Shown: in pieces, positions 56,239-64,000 of the stretch
How positions within the stretch are numbered: position 1 is the first letter of the stretch
How the letters are laid out: each line of letters starts with the position of its first letter
Assembly: GCA_016790225.1 (NCBI GenBank)
Contig: JAEUOZ010000031.1
Coordinates: 4,403 to 68,402 of the forward strand
Reading direction: 5' to 3'
Origin: Rubrivivax sp.
GTDB lineage: Bacteria; Pseudomonadota; Gammaproteobacteria; Burkholderiales; Burkholderiaceae
DNA length: 64,000 bases
Notes under the pieces: model-generated
Seen by the model: only the letters and a program-made list of their open reading frames with translations
What the model was told of the DNA's origin: nothing
The model's database searches: none
Made by a program: the position numbers and the translations under genes

Positions 56239-57744
56239 ATGAACCCGCCGCTTGCCGCGCCCGCCAGGGGCAGCTTTGCGCAGCGCTGCGGCGTGCACGA
56301 TCTGGCGCGCCAGCAGGCCTGCGACGAAGCGCTCAGCCGCATTCGCGATCGTGGCCTGGGGTTCGTGCGCATCGGCTGGTGCGATGTGCACGGCCTGATG
56401 CGCAGCAAGACGCTCACGCCGCTGGCGGCCGCGCGCGCGCTGACGCAGGGCATCGGCCTGGTGAGCACGCTGCTGCTGAAGGACAGCTCGGACCGCACGG
56501 CCTACCCGGTCTTCGCACCCGGCGGCACCGCGGCGCTGCCCGGCATCGGGCAGGCTAACAACCTGGTCGGTCTGCCGGATCCGCACAGCCTGGTCGATCT
56601 GCCCTGGGTCGAGCGCACCGGCTGGATGCGTGCCGATCTCTGGCACGCCGATGCGCAGCCGGTGGCGATCGACCCCCGCCGCGTGCTGGAGCGATCGCTG
56701 GAGCGGCTGCAGCACGCAGGCTATGGCCTGCGCTGCGGGCTGGAGCTGGAGTTCCACATCTACCGCATCACCGACACGACGGCGCAGCTCGATCCCGCGC
56801 AGGCAGCCTGGCCCGGCGAGCCGCCGGCCGTGCAGATGATCCACCCCGGCTACAGCCTGCTCAACGAAGCCTGGGCCGACATGGCCGAGCCGGCCTTGCG
56901 CATCGTGCACGGCGTGGCCCAGGGCCTGGGGCTGCCGCTGCTCAGCCTGGAAGCCGAGATGGGCCCGAGCCAGGTGGAGGCCGTCTTCGACGTGAGCGAT
57001 GCGCTGACCGCGGCCGACCAGCTGGCGCTGTTTCGCAACGCGGTGCGCCAGGCCTTGCGGCGCGCGGGCTACCACGCCAGCTTCATGTGCCGCCCGCCAT
57101 TTGCCAACGTGATGTCCAGCGGCTGGCATCTGCACCAGTCCTGGGTGGATCGGCACACCGGGCGAAATGTCTTCGGTCGCGAGCAGCCCGCTGCGGGCGC
57201 CACGCTGCAGGATGCAGGCTGGTCGCTGTCTGATCTGGGTGAGCATGTGCTGGCGGGTTTGCTGTGGCATGCGCCCGGCTGCACGCTGCTGTGCACGCCC
57301 ACGGCGAATGGTTATGCCCGCTTCCGCCCGCAGGCGCTGGCGCCGCAGGCCGTGCTGTGGGGCCGCGACAACCGCGGCGCGATGCTGCGCGTGATCGGCG
57401 AGCCGGGCGACGAGAGTACCCACCTGGAAAACCGGCTGGGCGAGGCAGCGGCCAATCCCTACCTCTACCTCGCCTCTCAAGTGGAGGCCGGGCTGGACGG
57501 CCTGTGCCGGCAACTGCGCGCCCCGCCGGCCACGGACGACCCTTACGGCGCCCCGGCCGCCGCGCTGCCGCGCAGCCTGGACGAGGCTATCGCGGCCTTC
57601 CTGGCCGATGAAGTGATGGTGCAGGGCATCAGCGAGAGCTTTGCCCGGCATCTGGTGCGCCTGAAGCGCGCGGAGGCACAACGCTTCGAGCAGGCCCAGG
57701 ACAAGGACGAGTTCCAGCGGCGGGAGTACTTCGGGCGCTTGTGA
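56239..57744 (+). CDS. Glutamine-synthetase-like gamma-glutamyl ligase
   Basis: The 501-residue protein has the glutamine-synthetase fold: FVRIGWCDVHGLMRSKTL (beta-grasp), metal Glu in GLELEFHIYR, then EAEMGPSQVEAVF, SSGWHLHQS and ENRLGEAAANPYLYLA. It is not a housekeeping GlnA: the adenylylation-site Tyr region is absent and it is operonic with an oxygenase. Such ligases attach glutamate to amines, for example putrescine (PuuA) or aniline (TdnQ). Coupling an aromatic amine before or after oxygenation is a fair inference. It lies 8 bp after the Rieske gene. Confidence 0.83.
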   Translation: MNPPLAAPARGSFAQRCGVHDLARQQACDEALSRIRDRGLGFVRIGWCDVHGLMRSKTLTPLAAARALTQGIGLVSTLLLKDSSDRTAYPVFAPGGTAALPGIGQANNLVGLPDPHSLVDLPWVERTGWMRADLWHADAQPVAIDPRRVLERSLERLQHAGYGLRCGLELEFHIYRITDTTAQLDPAQAAWPGEPPAVQMIHPGYSLLNEAWADMAEPALRIVHGVAQGLGLPLLSLEAEMGPSQVEAVFDVSDALTAADQLALFRNAVRQALRRAGYHASFMCRPPFANVMSSGWHLHQSWVDRHTGRNVFGREQPAAGATLQDAGWSLSDLGEHVLAGLLWHAPGCTLLCTPTANGYARFRPQALAPQAVLWGRDNRGAMLRVIGEPGDESTHLENRLGEAAANPYLYLASQVEAGLDGLCRQLRAPPATDDPYGAPAAALPRSLDEAIAAFLADEVMVQGISESFARHLVRLKRAEAQRFEQAQDKDEFQRREYFGRL

Positions 57745-57792
57745 GCGGACGCAGCCGGCCCGCGGGTCACGGGCACGAGCTGCGGTCGATCG

Positions 57793-59364
57793 TCAGCGGA
57801 TCGTCGTGAAGCGAGCCTCGGGCCGGTCGTCGGCACGGTGGATGGTGGTGACGTTCTGCTTCATTGCCCAGGGGCGGACCTGATGGTGCAGCGGGATCAC
57901 CAGCACCTCGTCGCGCGTGCGCACCAGGGCTTCGCGGATCATGGCGTTGCGCTTGGCCACATCGGTCTCGGTCTTCATGGCGTCGACCAGGCGGTCCACC
58001 GTGGCGTCACTCACGCGGCTGTAGTTGAAGTTGCCATCGGCGCCCGAGGTGCGCGTGCGGATCAGCGACTGCAGCGTGTACTGCGCGTCGAAGTTGGCCA
58101 CGCCCCAGCCGAGCAGGTAGGCCGGGTGGTCGAAGTTCTGCATCTTCTGGATGAACGGGGTGAAGTTCTCCGCGGCGAGCGTGGCCTTGACGCCGATGCG
58201 GGCCCACATGGCGACGACGTTCTGGCAGATCTCCTCGTCGTTCACGTAGCGGTTGTTCGGGCAGTTCAGCCGCATCTCGAAGCCGTTGGGGTAGCCGGCA
58301 TCGGCCAGCAGCTTGCGAGCCTGATCGGCATTGGCGGCAGCCGGGGCATCCAGCGCGGGATCGTGCCCGTTCACGCCGGGCGCGACCAGCAGCGCGGCCG
58401 GCACGGACATGCCGCGCATGGTGGTGCGCTGGATGGCCTGGCGATCGATGGCCAGGCTCAGGGCCTGACGCACGCGCTTGTCGGCAAAGACGTTCTTGCC
58501 CGTGACGTTGGTGCCCTTGACTTCCGGGCTGCCCAGATCCAGCGCGATGAAGATCGTGCGCACTTCAGAGCCGTCCAGGATCTTCAGGCCCGATTCGCCG
58601 CGCAGACGGCCGACATCCTGCGTGGGCAGGTCGGTCAGCATGTCCACGCCGCCGGAAAGCAGCGCCGCCACGCGCGTGGGGTCGCTCTTGATCGGCGTGT
58701 AGATCACTTCCTTCACATTGCCCGTGGGCTTGTCCCACCAGTCGGCGTTGGCGCTCATCGTGATGCGCTGCTCGGGCGTCCAGGCGGTGATCCTGTACGG
58801 GCCCGTGCCCATCACGTTGCGGCTGGCGAAGTTCTCTTCCTTGTTCTTGAAGTCCTGCGTGTTGGTGGTCTTGTTCTTCTCCGCCCAGCTCTTGCTCATC
58901 ACGAAGAAGTTGACCAGGTTGCGCAGCAGCAAGGGCGTGGGCGCTTCAAGGATCATGTCCACCGTGCTGTCGTCGACCTTGCGCACTTCCTTGACGCCGG
59001 TGACATAGATGCCCATCGTGCCCTGCGGCTGCTTGATGCGGCCGAAGGAGAACACCACGTCGTCGGCCGTGAAGGGCGTGCCGTCATGGAATTTGACGCC
59101 CTTGCGAAGTTCGAAGCGCACCTGGGTCGGGCTCACCTGCGTCCACTTCGTGGCCAGTGCGGGCTCCACCTGGTAGGTGGCGCTGAAGCGCACCAGGCCC
59201 TCGTAGGCGTGCTGCATGATGGCGTTGGTCGTGGCGTGGTTCTGCGAATGCGGATCCAGCGTGAGGACGTCGTTCTGGGCCGCCCAGCGCAGGGTCTGCG
59301 CCTGTGCGGGAGCCGCCAGCGAGGCAGCCAGTGCGGCCGCCGCGAACAAGGCCTTGAAGCTCAT
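57793..59364 (-). CDS. ABC transporter periplasmic binding protein, peptide type (SBP_bac_5)
   Basis: The 523-residue protein has a Sec signal peptide (ALFAAAALAASLAAPAQAQ) and an Opp/Dpp-type fold: RFELRKGVKFHDGTPFTADD and LNCPNNRYVNDEEIC. ATG at 59364 has GAGGAG eight bases upstream. It diverges from the permease genes that begin at 59517, which it probably serves. It is paralogous to the binding protein at 49903-51630; two binding proteins for one transporter would widen its substrate range. Confidence 0.9.
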   Translation of the reverse strand: MSFKALFAAAALAASLAAPAQAQTLRWAAQNDVLTLDPHSQNHATTNAIMQHAYEGLVRFSATYQVEPALATKWTQVSPTQVRFELRKGVKFHDGTPFTADDVVFSFGRIKQPQGTMGIYVTGVKEVRKVDDSTVDMILEAPTPLLLRNLVNFFVMSKSWAEKNKTTNTQDFKNKEENFASRNVMGTGPYRITAWTPEQRITMSANADWWDKPTGNVKEVIYTPIKSDPTRVAALLSGGVDMLTDLPTQDVGRLRGESGLKILDGSEVRTIFIALDLGSPEVKGTNVTGKNVFADKRVRQALSLAIDRQAIQRTTMRGMSVPAALLVAPGVNGHDPALDAPAAANADQARKLLADAGYPNGFEMRLNCPNNRYVNDEEICQNVVAMWARIGVKATLAAENFTPFIQKMQNFDHPAYLLGWGVANFDAQYTLQSLIRTRTSGADGNFNYSRVSDATVDRLVDAMKTETDVAKRNAMIREALVRTRDEVLVIPLHHQVRPWAMKQNVTTIHRADDRPEARFTTIR

Positions 59365-59516
59365 GGAGGAGTCTCCTCGAAGGGTCTGTGGAAAGGGCGG
59401 AATCCTAGGCCGATTCAGGTCACCCTCCTGCGGCTGCGCCATGCGGGGAATCCCCGACGAAGCCCCGGCGGCGGCGGCAGGGCGGACCTGCACAATGCCC
59501 GCAGGTTCTTGAGCAC

Positions 59517-60500
59517 ATGCTGGCATTCATCCTTCGTCGTCTGGCCCAGGCCGTTGCCGTGATGCTCACGGTCGCGTTCATCGCCTTCATGCTGTTCCAG
59601 TACGTGGGGGACCCCGTCACCAACCTGCTGGGCCAGGACGCCACGGCCGAACAGCGCGAATCGCTGCGGCGCGACCTCGGGCTGGACCAGCCCTTCTTCG
59701 TGCAGTTCGCAGCCTTCGTGGGCAATGCGCTGCAGGGCGAATTTGGCATGAGCATCCGCCAGGGCCGCAAGGTGTCCACGCTGATCCTGGAGCGATTGCC
59801 CGCCACGCTGGAGCTGGCCTTCGCTGCGGGCGTGATCGCGCTGCTGGTGGGCATTCCGCTGGGCGTCTACGCCGCGCTGCGCCGCGGGAAATTCGGCGCA
59901 CAGGCGCTGATGGGCCTGTCGCTGCTGGGTGTCTCGCTGCCCACCTTCCTGATCGGCATCTTCCTCATCCTCATCTTCGCCGTCATGCTGAAGTGGCTGC
60001 CCAGCTTCGGGCGGGGCGATACGGTCGATGTCGGGGCCTGGAGCACGGGCCTGCTCACGCGCGACGGCTGGACGCACCTGATCCTGCCGGCGATCACGCT
60101 GAGCGTCTACCAGCTGGCGCTGATCATGCGGCTGGTGCGGGCCGAGATGCTGGAGGTGCTGCGCACCGACTTCATCAAGTTTGCCCGTGCACGCGGCCTG
60201 AGCGATCGCACCGTCTACTTCGGTCACGCGTTGAAGAACACGCTGGTGCCGGTGATGACCATCACCGGCCTGCAGCTGGGCAGCCTGATCGCCTTTGCCA
60301 TCATCACCGAGACGGTTTTCCAGTGGCCCGGGATGGGCTTCCTCTTCATCCAGGCGGTGCAGTTTGCAGACATCCCGGTGATGGCCGCCTACCTGTGCCT
60401 GATCTCGCTGATCTTCGTGGTCATCAACCTGATCGTCGATCTGCTCTATTTCGCTGTCGATCCGCGCCTGCGCATCGAGCGCGCGGCTGCGGGCCACTGA
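59517..60500 (+). CDS. ABC transporter permease, DppB/OppB-like
   Basis: The 327-residue protein has the DppB pattern: an N-terminal membrane segment with RRLAQAVAVMLTVAFIAFML, a periplasmic loop with RRDLGLDQPFFVQF, and the ATPase-docking loop FIKFARARGLSDRTVYFGHALKNTL. It forms one half of the importer pore with the next gene. The ATG at 59517 is close to a possible -10 CACAAT near 59494. Confidence 0.92.
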   Translation: MLAFILRRLAQAVAVMLTVAFIAFMLFQYVGDPVTNLLGQDATAEQRESLRRDLGLDQPFFVQFAAFVGNALQGEFGMSIRQGRKVSTLILERLPATLELAFAAGVIALLVGIPLGVYAALRRGKFGAQALMGLSLLGVSLPTFLIGIFLILIFAVMLKWLPSFGRGDTVDVGAWSTGLLTRDGWTHLILPAITLSVYQLALIMRLVRAEMLEVLRTDFIKFARARGLSDRTVYFGHALKNTLVPVMTITGLQLGSLIAFAIITETVFQWPGMGFLFIQAVQFADIPVMAAYLCLISLIFVVINLIVDLLYFAVDPRLRIERAAAGH

Positions 60501-60502
60501 AC

Positions 60503-61477
60503 ATGTCGAACGCACCCGCTCCGCTTTCAGGCGCGCCGTCGCCGGCCGCAGCGCCCGCCGCCGAAACCGGCAGTGCGCTGCAGCGCTTCTTCGCAGGCGA
60601 TGTCTGGTACAGCTTCAAGCACTCGCCGGTGGCGATGCTCTCGGCGCTGCTGGTGGCGATCTGCGTGATCGGCGCGTTCGGCGCACCCTGGCTGGCGCCG
60701 CACAACCCCTTCGATCTGGCCACACTCAACCTGAGCGATGCGCGCCTGCCGCCGGCCTGGCTGCCCGAAGGCAATGCCAGCTACCTGCTGGGCACCGACG
60801 ATCAGGGCCGCTGCATCCTCTCTGCGCTGATGTACGGCGCGCGCATCTCGCTGTTCGTCGGCCTGGCGGCCGTGGCGCTGTCGGTGATCGCCGGGGTGGG
60901 CCTGGGGCTGCTGTCGGGCTTTGTCGGCGGCAAGCTCGATGCCTTCATCATGCGCGTGTGCGACGTGATGCTCAGCTTCCCGGCCATCCTGGTGGCGCTG
61001 CTGATCGATGGCGTGGGGCGGGCGATGTTTCCGAACGCGCACGAGACGCTGGCCTTTGCGGTGCTGATCCTGGCCATCGCCCTCACGGGATGGGTCAAGT
61101 ATGCGCGCACGGTGCGCGGCAGCACCATGGTGGAGCGCCAGAAGGAGTACGTGCAGGCCGCGCGCGTGATCGGCGTGAGCAACACGCGCATCATGTGGCG
61201 CCACGTGCTGCCCAACGTGCTGGGTCCGGTGCTGGTGCTGGCCACCATCGACGTGGCGCAGGCGGTGATCATCGAGGCCACGCTGTCCTTCCTGGGCGTG
61301 GGCGTGCCGCCCACCAGCCCGAGCCTGGGCACGCTGATCCGCGTGGGCAACGATTTCCTCTTCAGCGGCGAGTGGTGGATCACCGTCTTCCCCGGTGCGA
61401 TGCTGATGATCATCGCGCTGAGCGTCAACCTGCTGGGCGACTGGCTGCGCGATGCGCTCAATCCCCGTCTGCAGTGA
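60503..61477 (+). CDS. ABC transporter permease, DppC/OppC-like
   Basis: The 324-residue permease has a variable Ala/Pro-rich N-terminus, then the OppC N-terminal segment FKHSPVAMLSALLVAI and LGTDDQGRCILSALMYGARIS. The docking loop is EYVQAARVIGVSNTRIMWRHVLPN. Its ATG overlaps nothing but is two bases past the DppB stop, so the pair is coupled. Confidence 0.93.
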   Translation: MSNAPAPLSGAPSPAAAPAAETGSALQRFFAGDVWYSFKHSPVAMLSALLVAICVIGAFGAPWLAPHNPFDLATLNLSDARLPPAWLPEGNASYLLGTDDQGRCILSALMYGARISLFVGLAAVALSVIAGVGLGLLSGFVGGKLDAFIMRVCDVMLSFPAILVALLIDGVGRAMFPNAHETLAFAVLILAIALTGWVKYARTVRGSTMVERQKEYVQAARVIGVSNTRIMWRHVLPNVLGPVLVLATIDVAQAVIIEATLSFLGVGVPPTSPSLGTLIRVGNDFLFSGEWWITVFPGAMLMIIALSVNLLGDWLRDALNPRLQ

Positions 61478-61501
61478 TGGCTGAGCTGATGAGTTAAGCA
61501 C

Positions 61502-62479
61502 ATGGCCACACCCCTGCTGCAAGTCAAGAACCTGCGCGTGGAGTTCCCCACGCGCCACGGCACGCTGCTGGCGCTGGACGACATCAGCTTCGACATCGCG
61601 CCGGGCGAGATCCTGGGCGTGGTGGGCGAATCCGGTGCCGGCAAGAGCCTCACCGGCGCGGCCATCATCGGCCTGCTGGAGCCGCCCGGCCGCATCGCCG
61701 GGGGCCAGATCCTGCTGGAAGGCCGCCGCATCGATCAGCTGGGCGCTGACGAGATGCGCAAGGTGCGCGGGCGGCAGATCGGCGCGGTATTCCAGGATCC
61801 GCTGACCAGCCTGAATCCGCTCTATACCGTGGGCCGTCAGCTGATCGAGACCATCCGCACGCACCTGCCGATGGATGAGCGGCAGGCGCGCGAACGCGCT
61901 GTGGACCTGCTGCGCCAGACGGGCATTCCGGCGCCCGAAGCGCGCATCGAGCAATACCCGCACCAGTTCTCCGGCGGCATGCGCCAGCGGGTGGTGATCG
62001 CGCTGGCGCTCGCCGCGCAGCCGCGCCTGATCGTCGCCGACGAGCCCACGACCGCGCTGGACGTCTCCATCCAGGCGCAGATCATCGCGCTGCTCAAGCG
62101 CCTGGCGCGCGAGCAGGGCGCCTCGGTGATGCTGGTGACGCACGACATGGGCGTGATCGCCGAGACCTGCGACCGCGTGGCCGTGCTCTACGCCGGCCGC
62201 GTGGCCGAGATCGGCCCGGTCGCCGACGTGATCCACCGGCCGAGCCACCCGTACACCTCGGGGCTGATGGGCTCCATTCCCGCGATGGACGAGGACCGCG
62301 AGCGGCTTTTGCAGATCGACGGTGCGATGCCACGCCTGAACGCCATTCCCCAAGGCTGCGCCTTCAACCCACGCTGCCCGAAGGTGATGGACCGCTGCCG
62401 CCGTGAGCGGCCCGAACTGCTGAACGCCGGCGCCACGCGCGCCGCGTGCTGGCTCGTCGACGAGAAGGTGGCGACATGA
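61502..62479 (+). CDS. ABC transporter ATP-binding protein, DppD/OppD-like
   Basis: The 325-residue ATPase has Walker A GESGAGKS, signature FSGGMRQR, Walker [13 protein letters not shown] and a C-terminal oligopeptide-transporter extension with [15 protein letters not shown], whose cysteines may hold an iron-sulfur cluster. It works with the DppF-like ATPase. Its stop overlaps the next ATG (ATGA). Confidence 0.95.
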   Translation: MATPLLQVKNLRVEFPTRHGTLLALDDISFDIAPGEILGVVGESGAGKSLTGAAIIGLLEPPGRIAGGQILLEGRRIDQLGADEMRKVRGRQIGAVFQDPLTSLNPLYTVGRQLIETIRTHLPMDERQARERAVDLLRQTGIPAPEARIEQYPHQFSGGMRQRVVIALALAAQPRLIVADEPTTALDVSIQAQIIALLKRLAREQGASVMLVTHDMGVIAETCDRVAVLYAGRVAEIGPVADVIHRPSHPYTSGLMGSIPAMDEDRERLLQIDGAMPRLNAIPQGCAFNPRCPKVMDRCRRERPELLNAGATRAACWLVDEKVAT

Positions 62480-63468
62480 CGGCGCTGGTGCAAGTGCGTG
62501 ACCTGGCCAAGACCTTCGACGTCTCGGCCCCCTGGCTCAACCGCGTGGTGGAGCGCAAGCCGCGGCAGTTCGTGCACGCGGTCGATGGCGTGAGCTTCTC
62601 GATCGAGAAGGGCAAGACGCTGGCGCTGGTGGGCGAATCGGGCTGCGGCAAGAGCACCGTGGCACGGCTGCTCGTGGGCCTGTACCAGCCCACGCGCGGT
62701 GACGTGCGCTTCGACGGCCAGCCCACCGACGCGGCGCAGAACGCCGCCGGCCTGCGCACGCTGCGGCGGCGCATGCAGATGATCTTCCAGGATCCGTACG
62801 CAAGCCTGAACCCGCGCTGGAAGGTGCTCGACATCGTCGGCGAGCCGCTGCGCGAGCATGGCCTGGCGCAGGGAGACGAGGCCTTGCGCCAGAAGGTCGG
62901 CGAACTGCTGCAGCAGGTGGGCCTGGCCGCCGCCGACTGCGAGAAGTTCCCACACCAGTTCAGCGGCGGCCAGCGCCAGCGCATTTCCATCGCCCGCGCA
63001 CTGGCCACGCAGCCCGAGTTCCTGGTCTGCGACGAGCCGACCTCGGCGCTCGACGTCTCCGTGCAGGCGCAGGTCCTCAACATCATGAAGGACCTGCAGA
63101 AGAGCCGCGGCCTGACCTACCTCTTCATCAGCCACAACCTGGCGGTGGTGCGACACGTGTCCGACCAGGTGGGCGTGATGTACCTCGGCCGCCTGGTGGA
63201 GCTGGCGGACAAGGCCGAGCTCTTCGCGCGCCCGCGCCACCCGTACACGCGCATGCTGCTGGACGCGATCCCCGACATCCACATGAGCGGCCGCGCGCGC
63301 ACGCCCGTGCAGGGCGAGGTGCCGAACCCGCTGAACCCGCCCACCGGCTGCGCCTTCCACCCGCGCTGCCCGCATGCCAACGCGCGCTGCTCGCAGGAGC
63401 GGCCGGCGCTCACGGTGTTCCAGGGCGTGCAGGTGGCCTGCCACGCCGTTCAAGAGGGCAGGATCTGA
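62476..63468 (+). CDS. ABC transporter ATP-binding protein, DppF/OppF-like
   Basis: The 330-residue ATPase has Walker [10 protein letters not shown], signature FSGGQRQR, Walker [12 protein letters not shown] and the C-terminal extension [18 protein letters not shown] at 62476 overlaps the stop of the preceding gene. With it the importer is complete (two permeases, two ATPases, binding proteins on both sides). Confidence 0.95.
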   Translation: MTALVQVRDLAKTFDVSAPWLNRVVERKPRQFVHAVDGVSFSIEKGKTLALVGESGCGKSTVARLLVGLYQPTRGDVRFDGQPTDAAQNAAGLRTLRRRMQMIFQDPYASLNPRWKVLDIVGEPLREHGLAQGDEALRQKVGELLQQVGLAAADCEKFPHQFSGGQRQRISIARALATQPEFLVCDEPTSALDVSVQAQVLNIMKDLQKSRGLTYLFISHNLAVVRHVSDQVGVMYLGRLVELADKAELFARPRHPYTRMLLDAIPDIHMSGRARTPVQGEVPNPLNPPTGCAFHPRCPHANARCSQERPALTVFQGVQVACHAVQEGRI

Positions 63469-63511
63469 GGGCCCCAGCTCGCTGCGCTCGCGCCCCCCGA
63501 GGGGATCCTGA

Positions 63512-64000
63512 TCAGACGCCGATCAAGCGCTCGTTCGCGAACAGCTGCTCCGGCCGTTCGCGTTCGCGGATCAGGTGCACGTGCTCGCCGTCGAGCATCA
63601 CCTCGGCGGCGCGCGGCCGCGTGTTGTAGTTGCTGGCCATGGCCATGCCGTAGGCGCCGGCGGAGAGCACGGCGAGGATGTCCCCGGCCTCGACGGCCAG
63701 GCTGCGGTCGCGGCCGAGCCAGTCGCCCGATTCACACACCGGGCCGACGATGTCCCAGGTCTTCGGCGCCGCATCCCGCTGCGCGCAGGGCTCGATGCCC
63801 ATCCAGGCTTCGTACATGGCCGGGCGCACGATGTCGTTCATGGCGGCATCGACGATGCAGAAGTTCTTCACCGCGCTGGGTTTCAGCACCAGCGCCTCGG
63901 TCAGCAGCACGCCGGCATTGCCGACCAGCGAGCAGCCCGGTTCGAACAGCAGCTCGCGGTGGCCATGGCCGCGCTCGTCGAGGCGCTTCAGCACCGCCTG
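63512..64000 (-). CDS. lysA: Diaminopimelate decarboxylase, C-terminal part (start outside window)
   Basis: The visible 162 residues are the C-terminal barrel of LysA: EPGCSLVGNAGVLLT, the substrate-binding CESGDWLGRDR, and SAGAYGMAMASNYNTRPRAAEV with the conserved Tyr. The frame is open to base 64000, so the N-terminal PLP barrel lies beyond the edge. It makes lysine from meso-diaminopimelate. It converges on the DppF-like gene with 43 bp between stops. Confidence 0.93.
   Translation of the reverse strand, partial: QAVLKRLDERGHGHRELLFEPGCSLVGNAGVLLTEALVLKPSAVKNFCIVDAAMNDIVRPAMYEAWMGIEPCAQRDAAPKTWDIVGPVCESGDWLGRDRSLAVEAGDILAVLSAGAYGMAMASNYNTRPRAAEVMLDGEHVHLIRERERPEQLFANERLIGV

Noticed and set aside
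63469..63511. Intrinsic terminator between the DppF-like gene and lysA
   Set aside because: The gap is GC-rich with short C and G runs, but I could not draw a stable stem followed by a T-run on either strand.

Overview
The window is GC-rich (about 68-70% by eye), densely coded chromosomal DNA, almost certainly from a betaproteobacterium of the order Burkholderiales. The protein set supports this: YaeQ, DUF502, DUF3149, DUF456 and Tim44-like membrane proteins, PuuD, Edd/Eda, and very high GC at third codon positions. I saw no rRNA, tRNA, insertion sequence, prophage or CRISPR array. Base composition looks even throughout, so nothing marks a recently acquired island.

Layout. (1) 1-2875: a soluble class III nucleotide cyclase/TPR protein running off the left edge, then a COG2907-type FAD oxidoreductase. 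(2) 2892-12388: a LacI-type regulator diverges from an eight-gene minus-strand operon. The operon encodes a NitT/TauT-type ABC importer, a histidinol-dehydrogenase-like enzyme, an SDR, a class III aminotransferase and a zinc alcohol dehydrogenase. A perfect 16-bp palindrome sits at the deduced transcription start. The enzyme set suggests use of a small amino- or hydroxy-alkyl sulfonate or a similar compound. (3) 12372-43093: mostly housekeeping and accessory genes. They include a biotinyl-carboxyltransferase fusion, peptidases, a hybrid histidine kinase with degenerate ATP-site motifs, an RlmN/Cfr-like radical SAM enzyme, an acyl-CoA ligase, a 2-oxoglutarate dioxygenase paired with a threonine-dehydratase-like enzyme, RluA and RsgA, MsrA, an ABC/FtsX-like cluster ending in DUF3299, and PdxH. 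(4) 43185-46084: the Entner-Doudoroff pair edd-eda. Its promoter carries an inverted repeat exactly filling the -35/-10 spacer, and a degenerate 11-bp-phased repeat array lies between the two genes. (5) 46325-48519: a small unknown protein, glyoxalase I and PuuD urate hydroxylase. (6) 48766-57744: a six-gene operon with a gentisate-dioxygenase-like cupin, a peptide-type binding protein, an amidohydrolase, a TIR-pseudokinase-globin fusion, a Rieske oxygenase and a glutamine-synthetase-like ligase. (7) 57793-63468: a Dpp/Opp-type ABC importer whose binding protein diverges from its permease and ATPase genes. (8) 63512-64000: the C-terminal part of diaminopimelate decarboxylase.

How the genes may work together. 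The importer in (7) and the enzymes in (6) look like one uptake-and-degradation unit for an amide-linked or amino-substituted aromatic compound. This rests on family assignments and gene order, not on a proven substrate. The most unusual gene is the 631-residue protein at 52942-54837. It joins a TIR domain that keeps its catalytic glutamate, a protein-kinase fold that has lost its catalytic loop Asp/Lys and DFG Asp, and a globin that keeps Tyr B10, Gln E7 and His F8. It is co-directional with, and 13 bp from, an oxygen-using Rieske enzyme. I regard it as the best candidate in the window for an undescribed signalling or control system.
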